A program made the translations under genes and the position numbers. Below the pieces are notes generated by a model, which worked only from the letters and a program-made list of their open reading frames with translations, was not told where the DNA came from and did no database searches. From JAFDXJ01 sp039811225 (GTDB lineage Bacteria; Bacteroidota; Bacteroidia; Chitinophagales; Chitinophagaceae), in the NCBI GenBank assembly GCA_039811225.1, contig JBDHYG010000019.1:1-46844 (forward strand): a stretch of 46,844 bases of DNA, written 5' to 3'. The stretch's first letter is position 1. Each line of letters begins with the position of its first letter. This document shows, piece by piece, positions 35,626 to 44,056 of this stretch.

Positions 35626-38069
35626 TGACTTATCCCGGTGAACACTTATTGCCCGGCCAGATCGGGCATTTTATGGCCCTATTATCCCTGGCAGCATCCG
35701 CAGTAGCGACCATTTCTTTTTATAAATCCAATAAAGCGGCTTTGCCACATGAAAAGACCAGTTGGCTTAAGCTGGCAAGAGCTTCTTTTTTTGTACAGAC
35801 ACTTTGTGTCCTGAGTATTTTCCTGGTTTTGTACTTTATTATTTCCAATCATTATCATGAATATTTCTATGCCTGGAACCATTCTTCCCGCTCATTGCAA
35901 AAAGAATACCTGCTGGCCAGTTTTTGGGAAGGCCAGGAAGGCAGTTTCATGTTGTGGAGTTTTTGGAATACGGTTTTAGGTTGGGTATTCATCTGGCGTA
36001 CGCGCAAGTGGGAAGCGCCGGTGCTGACGGTCGTTTCTTTTGCCCAGTTCTGTATTGCCACCATGCTCATGGGCATCTATTTCTTTGGTTTGAAAGTGGG
36101 CAGCAATCCGTTTATTTTATTCCGGGAACAAATGCCGGAACTACCGATCTTTTCTACTCCCGGTTACCTAACCTTACCAAAAATCTATGAAGGCAATGAC
36201 CTGAATACACTCCTGCAGAATTACTGGATGGTCATTCATCCACCGGTACTATTCTTAGGTTTTGCATCCACCATCATTCCCTTTGCATTTGCCTATGCAG
36301 GCCTGGTCAATAAAGACCATAGTTGGGTAAAAGCAGCTATGCCCTGGGCATTATTTTCCGCAGCCGCATTGGGTACGGGCGTAATGATGGGAGCTGCATG
36401 GGCGTATGAAAGTTTATCATTCGGCGGATACTGGGCCTGGGACCCGGTGGAAAATGCTTCCCTTGTACCCTGGCTGATCTTGATTGCCGGCATCCATACC
36501 AACCTGGTATATAACCATAGCGGTTATTCATTGAGAAGTACCTATTTATTTTATATCCTGAGTTATTCCTTTGTTCTCTACTCCACCTTCTTAACAAGGA
36601 GCGGCATCCTGGGAGATACTTCTGTGCATGCATTTACCGGGGCGGATATGACACTCCAGTTGAGTTTGTTTATCGCTGTTTTTTTCATTCCATTGATGGT
36701 CTTATTTTTTACCAACCGGAAAAATATCCCAACCATCAAAAAAGAAGAGCAAATGTACAGCCGGGAATTCTGGATGTTCATTGGATCATTAGTGCTCTTT
36801 TTAGCTGCGCTGATTATTTCCACAAAGACATCCATGCCGGTAATCAACAAGATCTTTGGTACCAATATCGCCCCCCCCGTGGATGTGGAATTTAGCTATA
36901 ACCAGGTACAGATTTTCATAGCCCTGATCATTGGTATTCTAACGGCCGTAACACAATACCTCAAATACAAGAATACAACCCGGGCTTATTTTACAAAGAA
37001 AATCCTGCTCCCTACAATTATTTCCCTGCTCTGCACGGTAGCCATTATTCTCTGGGGCAATGTAAATTACCTGAAACATGGTGCGGGATTCCTGGCAGCG
37101 ATTTACCTGGCCATTTTTGGAACCGTATATGGCGTGATTGCGAATGCCTTTTATATATGGACCGGGGTTAAAGGAAAAATGTCCGCAGCCGGTGCTTCCA
37201 TTGCTCATGTCGGCTTTATGTTATTCCTCTTTGGTGCTATTATCTCTTCGAGCAAAAAAGAAACCCTGAGCATGAATACAACCGGCATCAATGTATTCAA
37301 GAATACCGGCAATGAAGACCCTGCGGAAAATATCACGCTTTTCAAAAATGTACGTACCGACATGGGAAAATACCATGTTACCTACCTGCGTGATACCGTT
37401 AATAATTATGACAGAAAAAGGTATTTTGAATTAAAGTTTGAGAAAAAAGAAGATGGGGAAACTTTTTTCCTTTACCCGGATGCGTTGAAAAATAATAAAG
37501 GTGCTGAAGGATTTTCTGCTAACCCCGATAAACGGCATTACCTGACCAAAGATATTTTTGTGTATGTCACATCCTGGCTGGAAGGGGATACAGAAGATAC
37601 TACATCTTTTTCATCTATCCAGGTGAAAGCAGGGGATACTGCCTTTTATTCAAATGGCATGCTACTCCTGGAGCATGTGGATGTAAATCCACCCAATCCC
37701 CGTATTCCCGTGCACCCGGGAGAAACGGCCATGCAATTAAATGTCAAAGTAATATCCAAAGAAGGAGTTTCCTATACAGCCCGACCACAAATTATTATTC
37801 ATAACAATTCCACGCTGGAAAATATTCCTGATACGGTAATGGCACAAAGCCTTATCATTCGCTTCAATAAAGTGGCCAATGAAAAAACCGGTGAGCTGGA
37901 ATTGGGAGTCAAAGAAAGTAAACGCATGAATGATTTGATGACATTGAAAGTATATGAATTCCCCTTCATTACCCTGGTGTGGCTGGGAACCATATTAATG
38001 GTATTTGGCCTTATCCTGAGCGCCTGGTACCGGATGAAGAATCTCCGCCGCCGGAAATTGGAAATATAA
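35625..38069 (+). CDS. ccmF: Cytochrome c-type biogenesis protein CcmF
   Basis: This 814-residue membrane protein has about 14-15 transmembrane segments. The WWD haem-handling signature is WAYESLSFGGYWAWDPVENASL, near residue 265. IHPPVLFLGFA precedes it and supplies a conserved His. A periplasmic soluble domain follows (about 545-780), and a final membrane helix ends in basic residues. It works as the haem ligase with CcmE. Translation is coupled to ccmE through a one-base overlap. The ABC subunits CcmA/CcmB and the CcmC protein are not in the window, so they must be elsewhere. Confidence 0.93.
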   Translation: MTYPGEHLLPGQIGHFMALLSLAASAVATISFYKSNKAALPHEKTSWLKLARASFFVQTLCVLSIFLVLYFIISNHYHEYFYAWNHSSRSLQKEYLLASFWEGQEGSFMLWSFWNTVLGWVFIWRTRKWEAPVLTVVSFAQFCIATMLMGIYFFGLKVGSNPFILFREQMPELPIFSTPGYLTLPKIYEGNDLNTLLQNYWMVIHPPVLFLGFASTIIPFAFAYAGLVNKDHSWVKAAMPWALFSAAALGTGVMMGAAWAYESLSFGGYWAWDPVENASLVPWLILIAGIHTNLVYNHSGYSLRSTYLFYILSYSFVLYSTFLTRSGILGDTSVHAFTGADMTLQLSLFIAVFFIPLMVLFFTNRKNIPTIKKEEQMYSREFWMFIGSLVLFLAALIISTKTSMPVINKIFGTNIAPPVDVEFSYNQVQIFIALIIGILTAVTQYLKYKNTTRAYFTKKILLPTIISLLCTVAIILWGNVNYLKHGAGFLAAIYLAIFGTVYGVIANAFYIWTGVKGKMSAAGASIAHVGFMLFLFGAIISSSKKETLSMNTTGINVFKNTGNEDPAENITLFKNVRTDMGKYHVTYLRDTVNNYDRKRYFELKFEKKEDGETFFLYPDALKNNKGAEGFSANPDKRHYLTKDIFVYVTSWLEGDTEDTTSFSSIQVKAGDTAFYSNGMLLLEHVDVNPPNPRIPVHPGETAMQLNVKVISKEGVSYTARPQIIIHNNSTLENIPDTVMAQSLIIRFNKVANEKTGELELGVKESKRMNDLMTLKVYEFPFITLVWLGTILMVFGLILSAWYRMKNLRRRKLEI

Positions 38070-38136
38070 CAAATTTATAGGGTTACATTTATAGGCAGAA
38101 TCGTATTTGATTCTGGAAGGTTTGTTATATTTATTT

Positions 38137-38769
38137 ATGCGTTTCCCTTTCTCCATACAAGCCCGGAAAAAAATTTTTTTCTTCCTATGTGTTTTGCTGC
38201 CTGTGAAAAATGTATGGGCACAGAATGGGCATGGCATTTACGATACCATCGTGGTGCAGGCATGCATTGAAGATAATGGAGATACCATCCCCTGCGGCTT
38301 TTTAGACCCGATATCGGTACAAACAAAAATGTCCAAAAAATGGAAAACGTATTATGCCAAATGGGACCGTTTGCGCAATGCAGTTTATGTTACCTACCCC
38401 TATGCACGACAGGCAGGCGCCGTAATGAATGATATTAATCATCAACTGGTCAATATAACTGATAAAAAAGAACGCAAAAAAATCATCTCTTCCCGGGAAG
38501 CAGAACTGAAAACCAAATTTGCCGACAGGCTCACCAAGCTTTCCGTTTACCAGGGAAAAGTGCTGATGAAACTGATATACCGGGAAACCGGCAATAACTG
38601 CTATGAAATTATTGATGATTACAAAGGCCGCTTCAATGCGGCATTCTGGCAAACAATTGCCTTAATCTTTGGTTCCAACTTACGACAAAACTATAACCCT
38701 CGTGGTGATGATGCCACCATGGAAGCCATCGTGCAGGACGTGGAAAGAATGTATGGCCTGCGCAAATAA
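38137..38769 (+). CDS. DUF4294-family secreted protein
   Basis: This protein is 210 residues from the ATG at 38137. The longer frame begins at TTG. The signal peptide ends near VWAQ (about residue 31). The mature protein matches DUF4294, a Bacteroidota-specific family: WDRLRNAVYVTYPYARQAG, a charged helix DKKERKKIISSREAELKTKFADRL, then KLIYRETGNNCYEIIDDYKG and FWQTIALIFGSNLRQNYNP. The function is unknown. It probably lies in the periplasm. It follows ccmF by 67 bases and could be read through from it. Confidence 0.85.
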   Translation: MRFPFSIQARKKIFFFLCVLLPVKNVWAQNGHGIYDTIVVQACIEDNGDTIPCGFLDPISVQTKMSKKWKTYYAKWDRLRNAVYVTYPYARQAGAVMNDINHQLVNITDKKERKKIISSREAELKTKFADRLTKLSVYQGKVLMKLIYRETGNNCYEIIDDYKGRFNAAFWQTIALIFGSNLRQNYNPRGDDATMEAIVQDVERMYGLRK

Positions 38770-38812
38770 TTTAATAACTTGCCGGTTTTGAAAATCGTAT
38801 GTATAAAAATTT

Positions 38813-39544
38813 ATGATCAAAGCAGATATTTTAGCTTTCGGTGTACATCCTGATGATGTGGAATTGAGTTGTGCCGGCACGCTCATCGCCTCCATTGCTG
38901 AGGGGAAAAAAGTAGTCGTAGCCGACCTCACACAAGGTGAATTAGGCACAAGAGGTACTGCTGCCACCCGCCGGAAAGAAGCGGCGGCTGCTGCAAAAGT
39001 GATGGGTATCCATGCCCGTGAAAACCTGGGTATGGCAGATGGTTTTTTTCAGCATGATGAAAAGAACCTGCTAAAGATTATCCGGGTTATCCGCAAATAC
39101 CGGCCGGAAATCATTTTATGCAATGCCTTAGATGACAGGCATCCCGATCATGGCCGGAGTGCCAAACTGGTAGCGGATGCCGCTTTTCTCTCCGGCCTCC
39201 GGAAAATCGTAACCCATGAGAAAAACAAAAAACAGGAAGCCTGGAAACCTGCATATACTTTTCACTATATCCAGGATGTATATATGAAACCGGATTTTGT
39301 ATTTGATATTTCCGCCGTTCATGAACAAAAACTCCGGGCGATATTGTGCTATGGCACACAGTTCAATGTACAGCCAGGCAATAGCGTACAAACATATATT
39401 TCATCCCCGGAATTTTTTGAAAGTATCAAAGCACGTGCCTTGATGATGGGTAAACGCATAGGTGTACAATATGCAGAAGGATTTATTTCTCCAAAGCTGC
39501 CTGGCATCAAAAGTTTCGATGCATTTATTTGTCACAAAACCTGA
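38813..39544 (+). CDS. bshB1: Bacillithiol biosynthesis deacetylase BshB1
   Basis: This 243-residue LmbE-like (PIG-L) deacetylase has the zinc motifs GVHPDDVE near the N-terminus and RHPDHGRS at about residue 104. TQGELGTRGTAATRRKEAAAAAKVMG and NLGMADGFF are typical of BshB1. It removes the acetyl group from GlcNAc-malate, the second step of bacillithiol synthesis. bshA and bshC are not in this window. The start is ATG, 43 bases after the DUF4294 gene. Confidence 0.92.
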   Translation: MIKADILAFGVHPDDVELSCAGTLIASIAEGKKVVVADLTQGELGTRGTAATRRKEAAAAAKVMGIHARENLGMADGFFQHDEKNLLKIIRVIRKYRPEIILCNALDDRHPDHGRSAKLVADAAFLSGLRKIVTHEKNKKQEAWKPAYTFHYIQDVYMKPDFVFDISAVHEQKLRAILCYGTQFNVQPGNSVQTYISSPEFFESIKARALMMGKRIGVQYAEGFISPKLPGIKSFDAFICHKT

Positions 39545-39603
39545 AAAAGTATTCTTTTCAAATTTCTAACAACCATTTCATCCTAAATTCCGGCAAAAAG
39601 CTG

Positions 39604-39611
39604 CATCTTTG
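39604..39611 (+). promoter_or_regulatory. Likely promoter -7 box for the desaturase (CATCTTTG)
   Basis: CATCTTTG followed by CA differs from TAnnTTTG only at its first base and lies 24 bases before the ATG at 39636. It sits inside a CTGCA-TCTT-TGCAG inverted repeat. Confidence 0.42.
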
Positions 39612-39635
39612 CAGTTAACTTTTCATTTTTACCTC

Positions 39636-40703
39636 ATGCCAACGCCCAAGTTCTTAACCGTTCGACAGTCTTTTCATACAGAATTAAAAAAACGTATCAA
39701 TGACTATTTCAAAGAAACCGGAAAATCAACTGCGGGCAATACCAATCTGTGGACGAAGGCCATCATTTTAGTTACTGCCTATATTTTTGTTTATATACAC
39801 CTTGTTTTTTTTACACCTGCCCCGGTATGGGCTTTATTGGAATGCGCCCTCATTGGAATTCTTACCGCCGCTATCGGCTTCAATATTATGCATGACGGCG
39901 CTCATGGGAGTTTTAGTAAAAACCCGGGATTAAATAAAGTCGCTGCAGTTTCATTAGGTGTATTGGGTGGCAGTCATTTTATGTGGAACATGAAGCACAA
40001 TGTTATTCACCACGCATATACCAATGTAGATGGCATAGACGATGATATTGATGGAAGACCATTCTTGCGTATGGCTTCCACTCAAAAAAGATATTGGATG
40101 CATAAATACCAGCATTTGTACTTCTGGTTTTTATATAGTTTTCTCTATATCTATTGGATCTTTTTTTCTGATTACAGGAAATATTTTAGTGGGAAGATCG
40201 GTGATATCCCCCTGAAGAAAATGCATTTTTGGGATCATTTTTATTTCTGGTTTTATAAAGTCCTGGCCTATTCCCTGTTTTTCCTGGTGCCCATGATTTT
40301 TGTGGGTGTGGTTCCAACTATTATAGGATTCCTCGTGAGCGCCCTGGTAGCCGGCTTCATTTTGAGCATTGTTTTCCAATTGGCACATACGGTTGAACAT
40401 ACTGCATTCCCGGTAGCGGATAAAGAGACAGGAAATTTTGCTGATGAGTGGGCTATCCACCAATTAAAAACCACCGCGAATTTTGCTACGAACAATCCGG
40501 TTATCTCCTGGTTTTTAGGCGGCTTGAACTTTCAGATTGAGCATCATTTATTCCCAAAAATTTCACATGTGCATTATCCACGGATAAGCAAAATCATCAA
40601 ACAAGCCTGCAAAGAATATGGAGTCGTTTACCTGGAATACCCCTTAATGATCCAGGCCGTGGCTTCGCATGTGGCATTTTTGCGTGATATGGGCAGGAAA
40701 TAG
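39636..40703 (+). CDS. Membrane fatty-acid (acyl-CoA) desaturase
   Basis: This protein is 355 residues from the ATG at 39636 (the longer frame starts at TTG in the promoter). All three histidine boxes of the di-iron desaturase family are present: HDGAH, HNVIHH and QIEHH. Four hydrophobic segments lie in two pairs. The QxxHH third box, with GLNFQIEHHLFP, places it with the linoleoyl-CoA (front-end type) desaturases, but there is no cytochrome b5 domain. It introduces a double bond into acyl chains of membrane lipids. Regiochemistry cannot be read from the sequence. Confidence 0.9.
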   Translation: MPTPKFLTVRQSFHTELKKRINDYFKETGKSTAGNTNLWTKAIILVTAYIFVYIHLVFFTPAPVWALLECALIGILTAAIGFNIMHDGAHGSFSKNPGLNKVAAVSLGVLGGSHFMWNMKHNVIHHAYTNVDGIDDDIDGRPFLRMASTQKRYWMHKYQHLYFWFLYSFLYIYWIFFSDYRKYFSGKIGDIPLKKMHFWDHFYFWFYKVLAYSLFFLVPMIFVGVVPTIIGFLVSALVAGFILSIVFQLAHTVEHTAFPVADKETGNFADEWAIHQLKTTANFATNNPVISWFLGGLNFQIEHHLFPKISHVHYPRISKIIKQACKEYGVVYLEYPLMIQAVASHVAFLRDMGRK

Positions 40704-40749
40704 TTCTGTCGGGATTTCTTCGAAGATTTTAAAATTTCCACGTTTATTT

Positions 40750-40757
40750 TACATTTG
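40750..40757 (+). promoter_or_regulatory. Promoter -7 box for the acyl-CoA dehydrogenase (TACATTTG)
   Basis: TACATTTG followed by C is an exact TAnnTTTG match 20 bases upstream of the ATG at 40778. Confidence 0.6.
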
Positions 40758-40777
40758 CCTAACTTAAAATACGTTCC

Positions 40778-41932
40778 ATGCAATTCAATCTAACGGAAGA
40801 ACAACAGATGATACAGCAGGCAGCCCGTGATTTTGCCATCAATGAATGCCTACCCGGTGTAATCGAACGGGATGAAAAACAAAAATTCCCTCTTGAACAG
40901 ATTATGAAATTGGCCGACCTGGGATTTATGGGCCTCATGGTAAAACCCGAATATGGCGGTGCCGGGATGGATACTATTTCCTATGCCATTGCTATAGAAG
41001 AGATCAGTAAAATAGATGCCAGTGTATCGGTTTGTATGAGTGTCAATAACAGCCTGGTATGCTGGGGCCTCGAAACGTTTGGAACAGAAGAGCAAAAACA
41101 AAAATATCTTACCCCGCTGGCCCATGGAAAAAAAGACGGGGAATTATATATAGGTGCTTTCCTCCTGAGCGAACCGGAAGCCGGCAGTGATGCGAGTAGC
41201 CAACGTACAACCGCTGTAGATAAGGGCGATCATTATGTGCTGAATGGAATTAAGAACTGGATTACCAATGGGAACTCAGCCAGTGTGTATTTAGTAATGG
41301 CTCAAACAGATGCTGCTAAAGGTTCTCATGGTATCAATGCCTTTATCGTAGAAAAAAACTGGCCTGGCGTAACGGTTGGTGCTAAAGAAAATAAATTAGG
41401 AATCCGGGGCAGTGACACGCATTCCATTTCATTCAGTGATGTAAAAGTGCCAAAAGAAAACAGGATCGGGGCAGATGGCTTTGGATTTACTTTTGCCATG
41501 AAAACACTCGAAGGAGGCCGTATCGGAATTGCCTCACAAGCGCTTGGTATAGCCGGTGGCGCTTATGACCTGGCTTTAAAATATTCCAAAGAAAGAAAAG
41601 CTTTCGGGAAAGAAATCATGCATCATCAAATTATCCAATTTAAACTGGCCGACATGGCTACCCGTATCCAGGCTTCTAAATTATTGTGTTACAAGGCAGC
41701 CTGGGACAAAGACAATAAACTTCCTTATGCCATCAGTAGTAGTATGGCAAAAGTTTTTGCCAGTGAAACGGCCATGTGGACTACCACTGAAGCTGTTCAA
41801 ATCCATGGCGGTTATGGTTATGTAAAAGAATACCATGTGGAACGACTTATGCGTGATGCTAAAATCACCCAGATCTATGAAGGTACCAGTGAAGTACAAC
41901 GCATTGTCATCGGCCGCGGTATCCTCAAATAA
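40778..41932 (+). CDS. Acyl-CoA dehydrogenase
   Basis: This 384-residue protein has the standard three-domain layout: N-terminal helices (about 1-120), a beta domain with LSEPEAGSDASSQRTTA, and a C-terminal helical bundle. The catalytic base is the Glu in QIYEGTSEVQRIVIGR, the usual short-chain (butyryl-CoA) position. It oxidises acyl-CoA to enoyl-CoA using FAD and passes electrons to ETF. Chain-length preference is not certain. The next gene starts six bases after its stop. Confidence 0.95.
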   Translation: MQFNLTEEQQMIQQAARDFAINECLPGVIERDEKQKFPLEQIMKLADLGFMGLMVKPEYGGAGMDTISYAIAIEEISKIDASVSVCMSVNNSLVCWGLETFGTEEQKQKYLTPLAHGKKDGELYIGAFLLSEPEAGSDASSQRTTAVDKGDHYVLNGIKNWITNGNSASVYLVMAQTDAAKGSHGINAFIVEKNWPGVTVGAKENKLGIRGSDTHSISFSDVKVPKENRIGADGFGFTFAMKTLEGGRIGIASQALGIAGGAYDLALKYSKERKAFGKEIMHHQIIQFKLADMATRIQASKLLCYKAAWDKDNKLPYAISSSMAKVFASETAMWTTTEAVQIHGGYGYVKEYHVERLMRDAKITQIYEGTSEVQRIVIGRGILK

Positions 41933-41938
41933 TCAAAT

Positions 41939-43156
41939 ATGAAGCGCCTTTCCCCATCTCTCAGGGGCAATGGAAGCATGCCGGCCATCTTTAAAAAAAT
42001 TGTTTTATCCGGGGCCTTGTTGCTTCTTGTGGCAATAGCTTTCCCACAAAACATCAGGCAGGATGCGGAAGTACAAAGTTTTCTGCTTAGCCGTATTCGT
42101 CAATTACAAGCAGATAGAGAAGGAACCATTTTACCCGGCCTCTTCTACTCCTATATTTCCAACAAAGAAAAATTCAGTGACTCGAAAACCGATGAAAATA
42201 TTTTTTATACCGGCCTGATCGCTTATACGCTGAAAGAGATGGCACCATTCCTTGATGTAAACAAGCAACAACAAATTGATACCATCCTGCAAAATGCATT
42301 TCCTGTTTTTGAAAAATTCAAAAATAAGCATGGCAGGGCAACATATAATTTCTGGCGAACTGATACGGCTTTTACGTTTCCATATACCTGGTGGATTAAA
42401 ATTCTTCGTGGCCCGGTTACCCTGCCCGATGATATGGACGATACATCACTCGGCCTGCTGGCACTTGATGCCCCGGATTCGGTAGCCCGAAACGTACATC
42501 AATTAATGGCTTCTTACACTCATGACGGCATACATACCCTGCGTAGTCCTTTGAAATACTTCCCGGCATATAATGCTTATTCTGTCTGGTTTGGAAAAAA
42601 ATTTCCCGTGGTCTTTGATGTTTGTGTATTGACAAATGTACTGGCATTTACACAAACCTATAACCTGCCCTGGAATGCAGCGGATTCAGCAAGCCTGCAA
42701 TTGATTATACGGGTCATTAAAGAAAAAGATTATTTACAAGAGCCATTGGAGGTTTCACCGTATTATGGGAAACCATCTATTTTTCTATACAATTTGTCCC
42801 GGTTAATGGCGATAAAAAAAATTCCGGAACTGGAAGCCATCAAAACAACCTTAGTGGAACAAGCAGCCATTGAATTAGCACAAACAACCAACCTGATGGA
42901 AAGAATTATCCTTTCTACAGCCATCCTCAAATGGGGTTATATGCCACCAAAAATTGTTTTGCCCGGACCGGAAAATATACAAGACGAAATAGAACAGAAT
43001 GATTTTGCATTTTTTATTGGCAATATTCCTTCTTACCTTTCAGATGGTTTACGAAAATTTTTATTAGCAAAAAATGCGGGCTTATTTTATCATTATTGCC
43101 CGGCCTATAATGATGCTTTATTACTGGAATACCTGGTTTTGCGCAACCAGGAATAA
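41939..43156 (+). CDS. Secreted all-helical protein with a DxDD motif (alpha/alpha-toroid-like), function unknown
   Basis: This 405-residue protein has a signal peptide (hydrophobic 21-34, ending AFPQ). A start at Met14 (41978) would give a more typical signal length. The mature part is helical with aromatic-rich turns (YNFWRTDTAFTFPYTWW). At 163-169 it reads PDDMDDT, whose D165-M-D-D168-T matches the DxDDT acid motif of class II terpene cyclases and the squalene-hopene cyclase fold. The export signal argues against a cytoplasmic cyclase. I do not recognise the family. It is probably co-transcribed with the acyl-CoA dehydrogenase. Confidence 0.75.
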   Translation: MKRLSPSLRGNGSMPAIFKKIVLSGALLLLVAIAFPQNIRQDAEVQSFLLSRIRQLQADREGTILPGLFYSYISNKEKFSDSKTDENIFYTGLIAYTLKEMAPFLDVNKQQQIDTILQNAFPVFEKFKNKHGRATYNFWRTDTAFTFPYTWWIKILRGPVTLPDDMDDTSLGLLALDAPDSVARNVHQLMASYTHDGIHTLRSPLKYFPAYNAYSVWFGKKFPVVFDVCVLTNVLAFTQTYNLPWNAADSASLQLIIRVIKEKDYLQEPLEVSPYYGKPSIFLYNLSRLMAIKKIPELEAIKTTLVEQAAIELAQTTNLMERIILSTAILKWGYMPPKIVLPGPENIQDEIEQNDFAFFIGNIPSYLSDGLRKFLLAKNAGLFYHYCPAYNDALLLEYLVLRNQE

Positions 43157-43179
43157 ACATCATTTGTTTAAAAAAATTA

Positions 43180-43845
43180 ATGACAATGCCCGTTGATTTC
43201 GTTTTCTATAATTCGCTCATTCAATTTTTACAACCTTACAACGCTACACTCGTAGCCGTGAGCAAAACCAAACCAGAGGAAGCAATCCGGGAATTATATA
43301 ACTGTGGCCAACGTGATTTTGGTGAAAATTATGTACAGGAATTACTGGAAAAAAAAGACAAACTGCCGGGTGATATCCGCTGGCATTTTATCGGGCACCT
43401 GCAAAGCAATAAAGTGAAACAGATTGTACCCTTTGTACACCTGGTCCACAGCATCGACCGGTTAAGCCTGTTGCAGGAAGTGAATAAGCAGGCGGCCCGG
43501 ATCGGGCGGGTACAACCGGTTTTATTGCAAATGCATATTGCCCGTGAAGAAACAAAATTTGGTTTTGACCAGGCAGAAATCACACAATTGCTTGGCGAGA
43601 AAGACCTGGCAAAATTTCCCAACATAAAAATAAAGGGCCTGATGGGCATGGCTTCCTTTACCGATGATGAACTCATTCTCCGGGCGGAATTTTCGCAACT
43701 AATCCAAACATATCAACAATTTCACGTATCTCATCCCGGCATGGATACCCTGTCCCTTGGAATGAGTGGGGATTATAAGCTGGCCTTATCCATGGGCAGT
43801 AATATGGTTCGGATTGGCAGTTTGCTCTTTGGAAAAAGAGGCTGA
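43180..43845 (+). CDS. yggS: YggS/PLPBP-family pyridoxal-phosphate homeostasis protein
   Basis: This 221-residue TIM-barrel protein of the alanine-racemase N-terminal fold has the PLP lysine in LVAVSKTKP. FGENYVQELLEK, WHFIGHLQSNK, LLQMHIAREETKFGF and LSLGMSGDYKLALSMGSNMVRIGSLLFG are diagnostic. It buffers PLP and influences amino-acid pools and has no known catalytic activity. A second ATG two codons in is an alternative start. It begins 23 bases after the DxDD protein gene. Confidence 0.94.
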   Translation: MTMPVDFVFYNSLIQFLQPYNATLVAVSKTKPEEAIRELYNCGQRDFGENYVQELLEKKDKLPGDIRWHFIGHLQSNKVKQIVPFVHLVHSIDRLSLLQEVNKQAARIGRVQPVLLQMHIAREETKFGFDQAEITQLLGEKDLAKFPNIKIKGLMGMASFTDDELILRAEFSQLIQTYQQFHVSHPGMDTLSLGMSGDYKLALSMGSNMVRIGSLLFGKRG

Positions 43846-43911
43846 ATGATCTGTAATAGCCCAATTATCCACAATTTTAAAATACCTTTTTACGGGTTAA
43901 AAGATAAATCT

Positions 43912-43919
43912 TAGTTTTG
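43912..43919 (+). promoter_or_regulatory. Promoter -7 box for pyrG (TAGTTTTG)
   Basis: TAGTTTTG matches TAnnTTTG exactly. It lies 137 bases upstream of the pyrG ATG, so the leader would be unusually long for this window. Confidence 0.55.
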
Positions 43920-43960
43920 TATGACCTCTTAGTTATACAAATTTCCTAACCGGTCATATA

Positions 43961-44036
43961 CCTGATTTTTTGATCCGCATTTCGAATGGGTTTTAATATT
44001 TGAATTATACAAATCAAAAGATCAGGAATTTTTTTT
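43961..44036 (+). promoter_or_regulatory. Terminator-like hairpin in the pyrG leader (possible attenuator)
   Basis: CCTGATTTTTTG (43961-43972) pairs with CAAAAGATCAGG (44015-44026) over 12 positions with one G-U pair. The loop is 42 bases, and AA plus T8 follows (44029-44036). It ends 20 bases before the pyrG ATG. A competing small hairpin ATTTG-CAAAT lies inside the loop, and TTATACAAAT occurs twice (43933-43942 and 44005-44014). The hairpin could attenuate pyrG, or terminate transcripts arriving from yggS. Confidence 0.45.
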
Positions 44037-44056
44037 GAAACCAATTACCATTCAAT

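Noticed and set aside
38098..38113. GAATC...GATTC inverted repeat before the DUF4294 gene
   Set aside because: Five-base arms in AT-rich DNA are expected by chance.
39604..39620. CTGCA-TCTT-TGCAG as a stand-alone operator
   Set aside because: It coincides with the likely -7 promoter box and its arms are only five bases, so symmetry may be chance.
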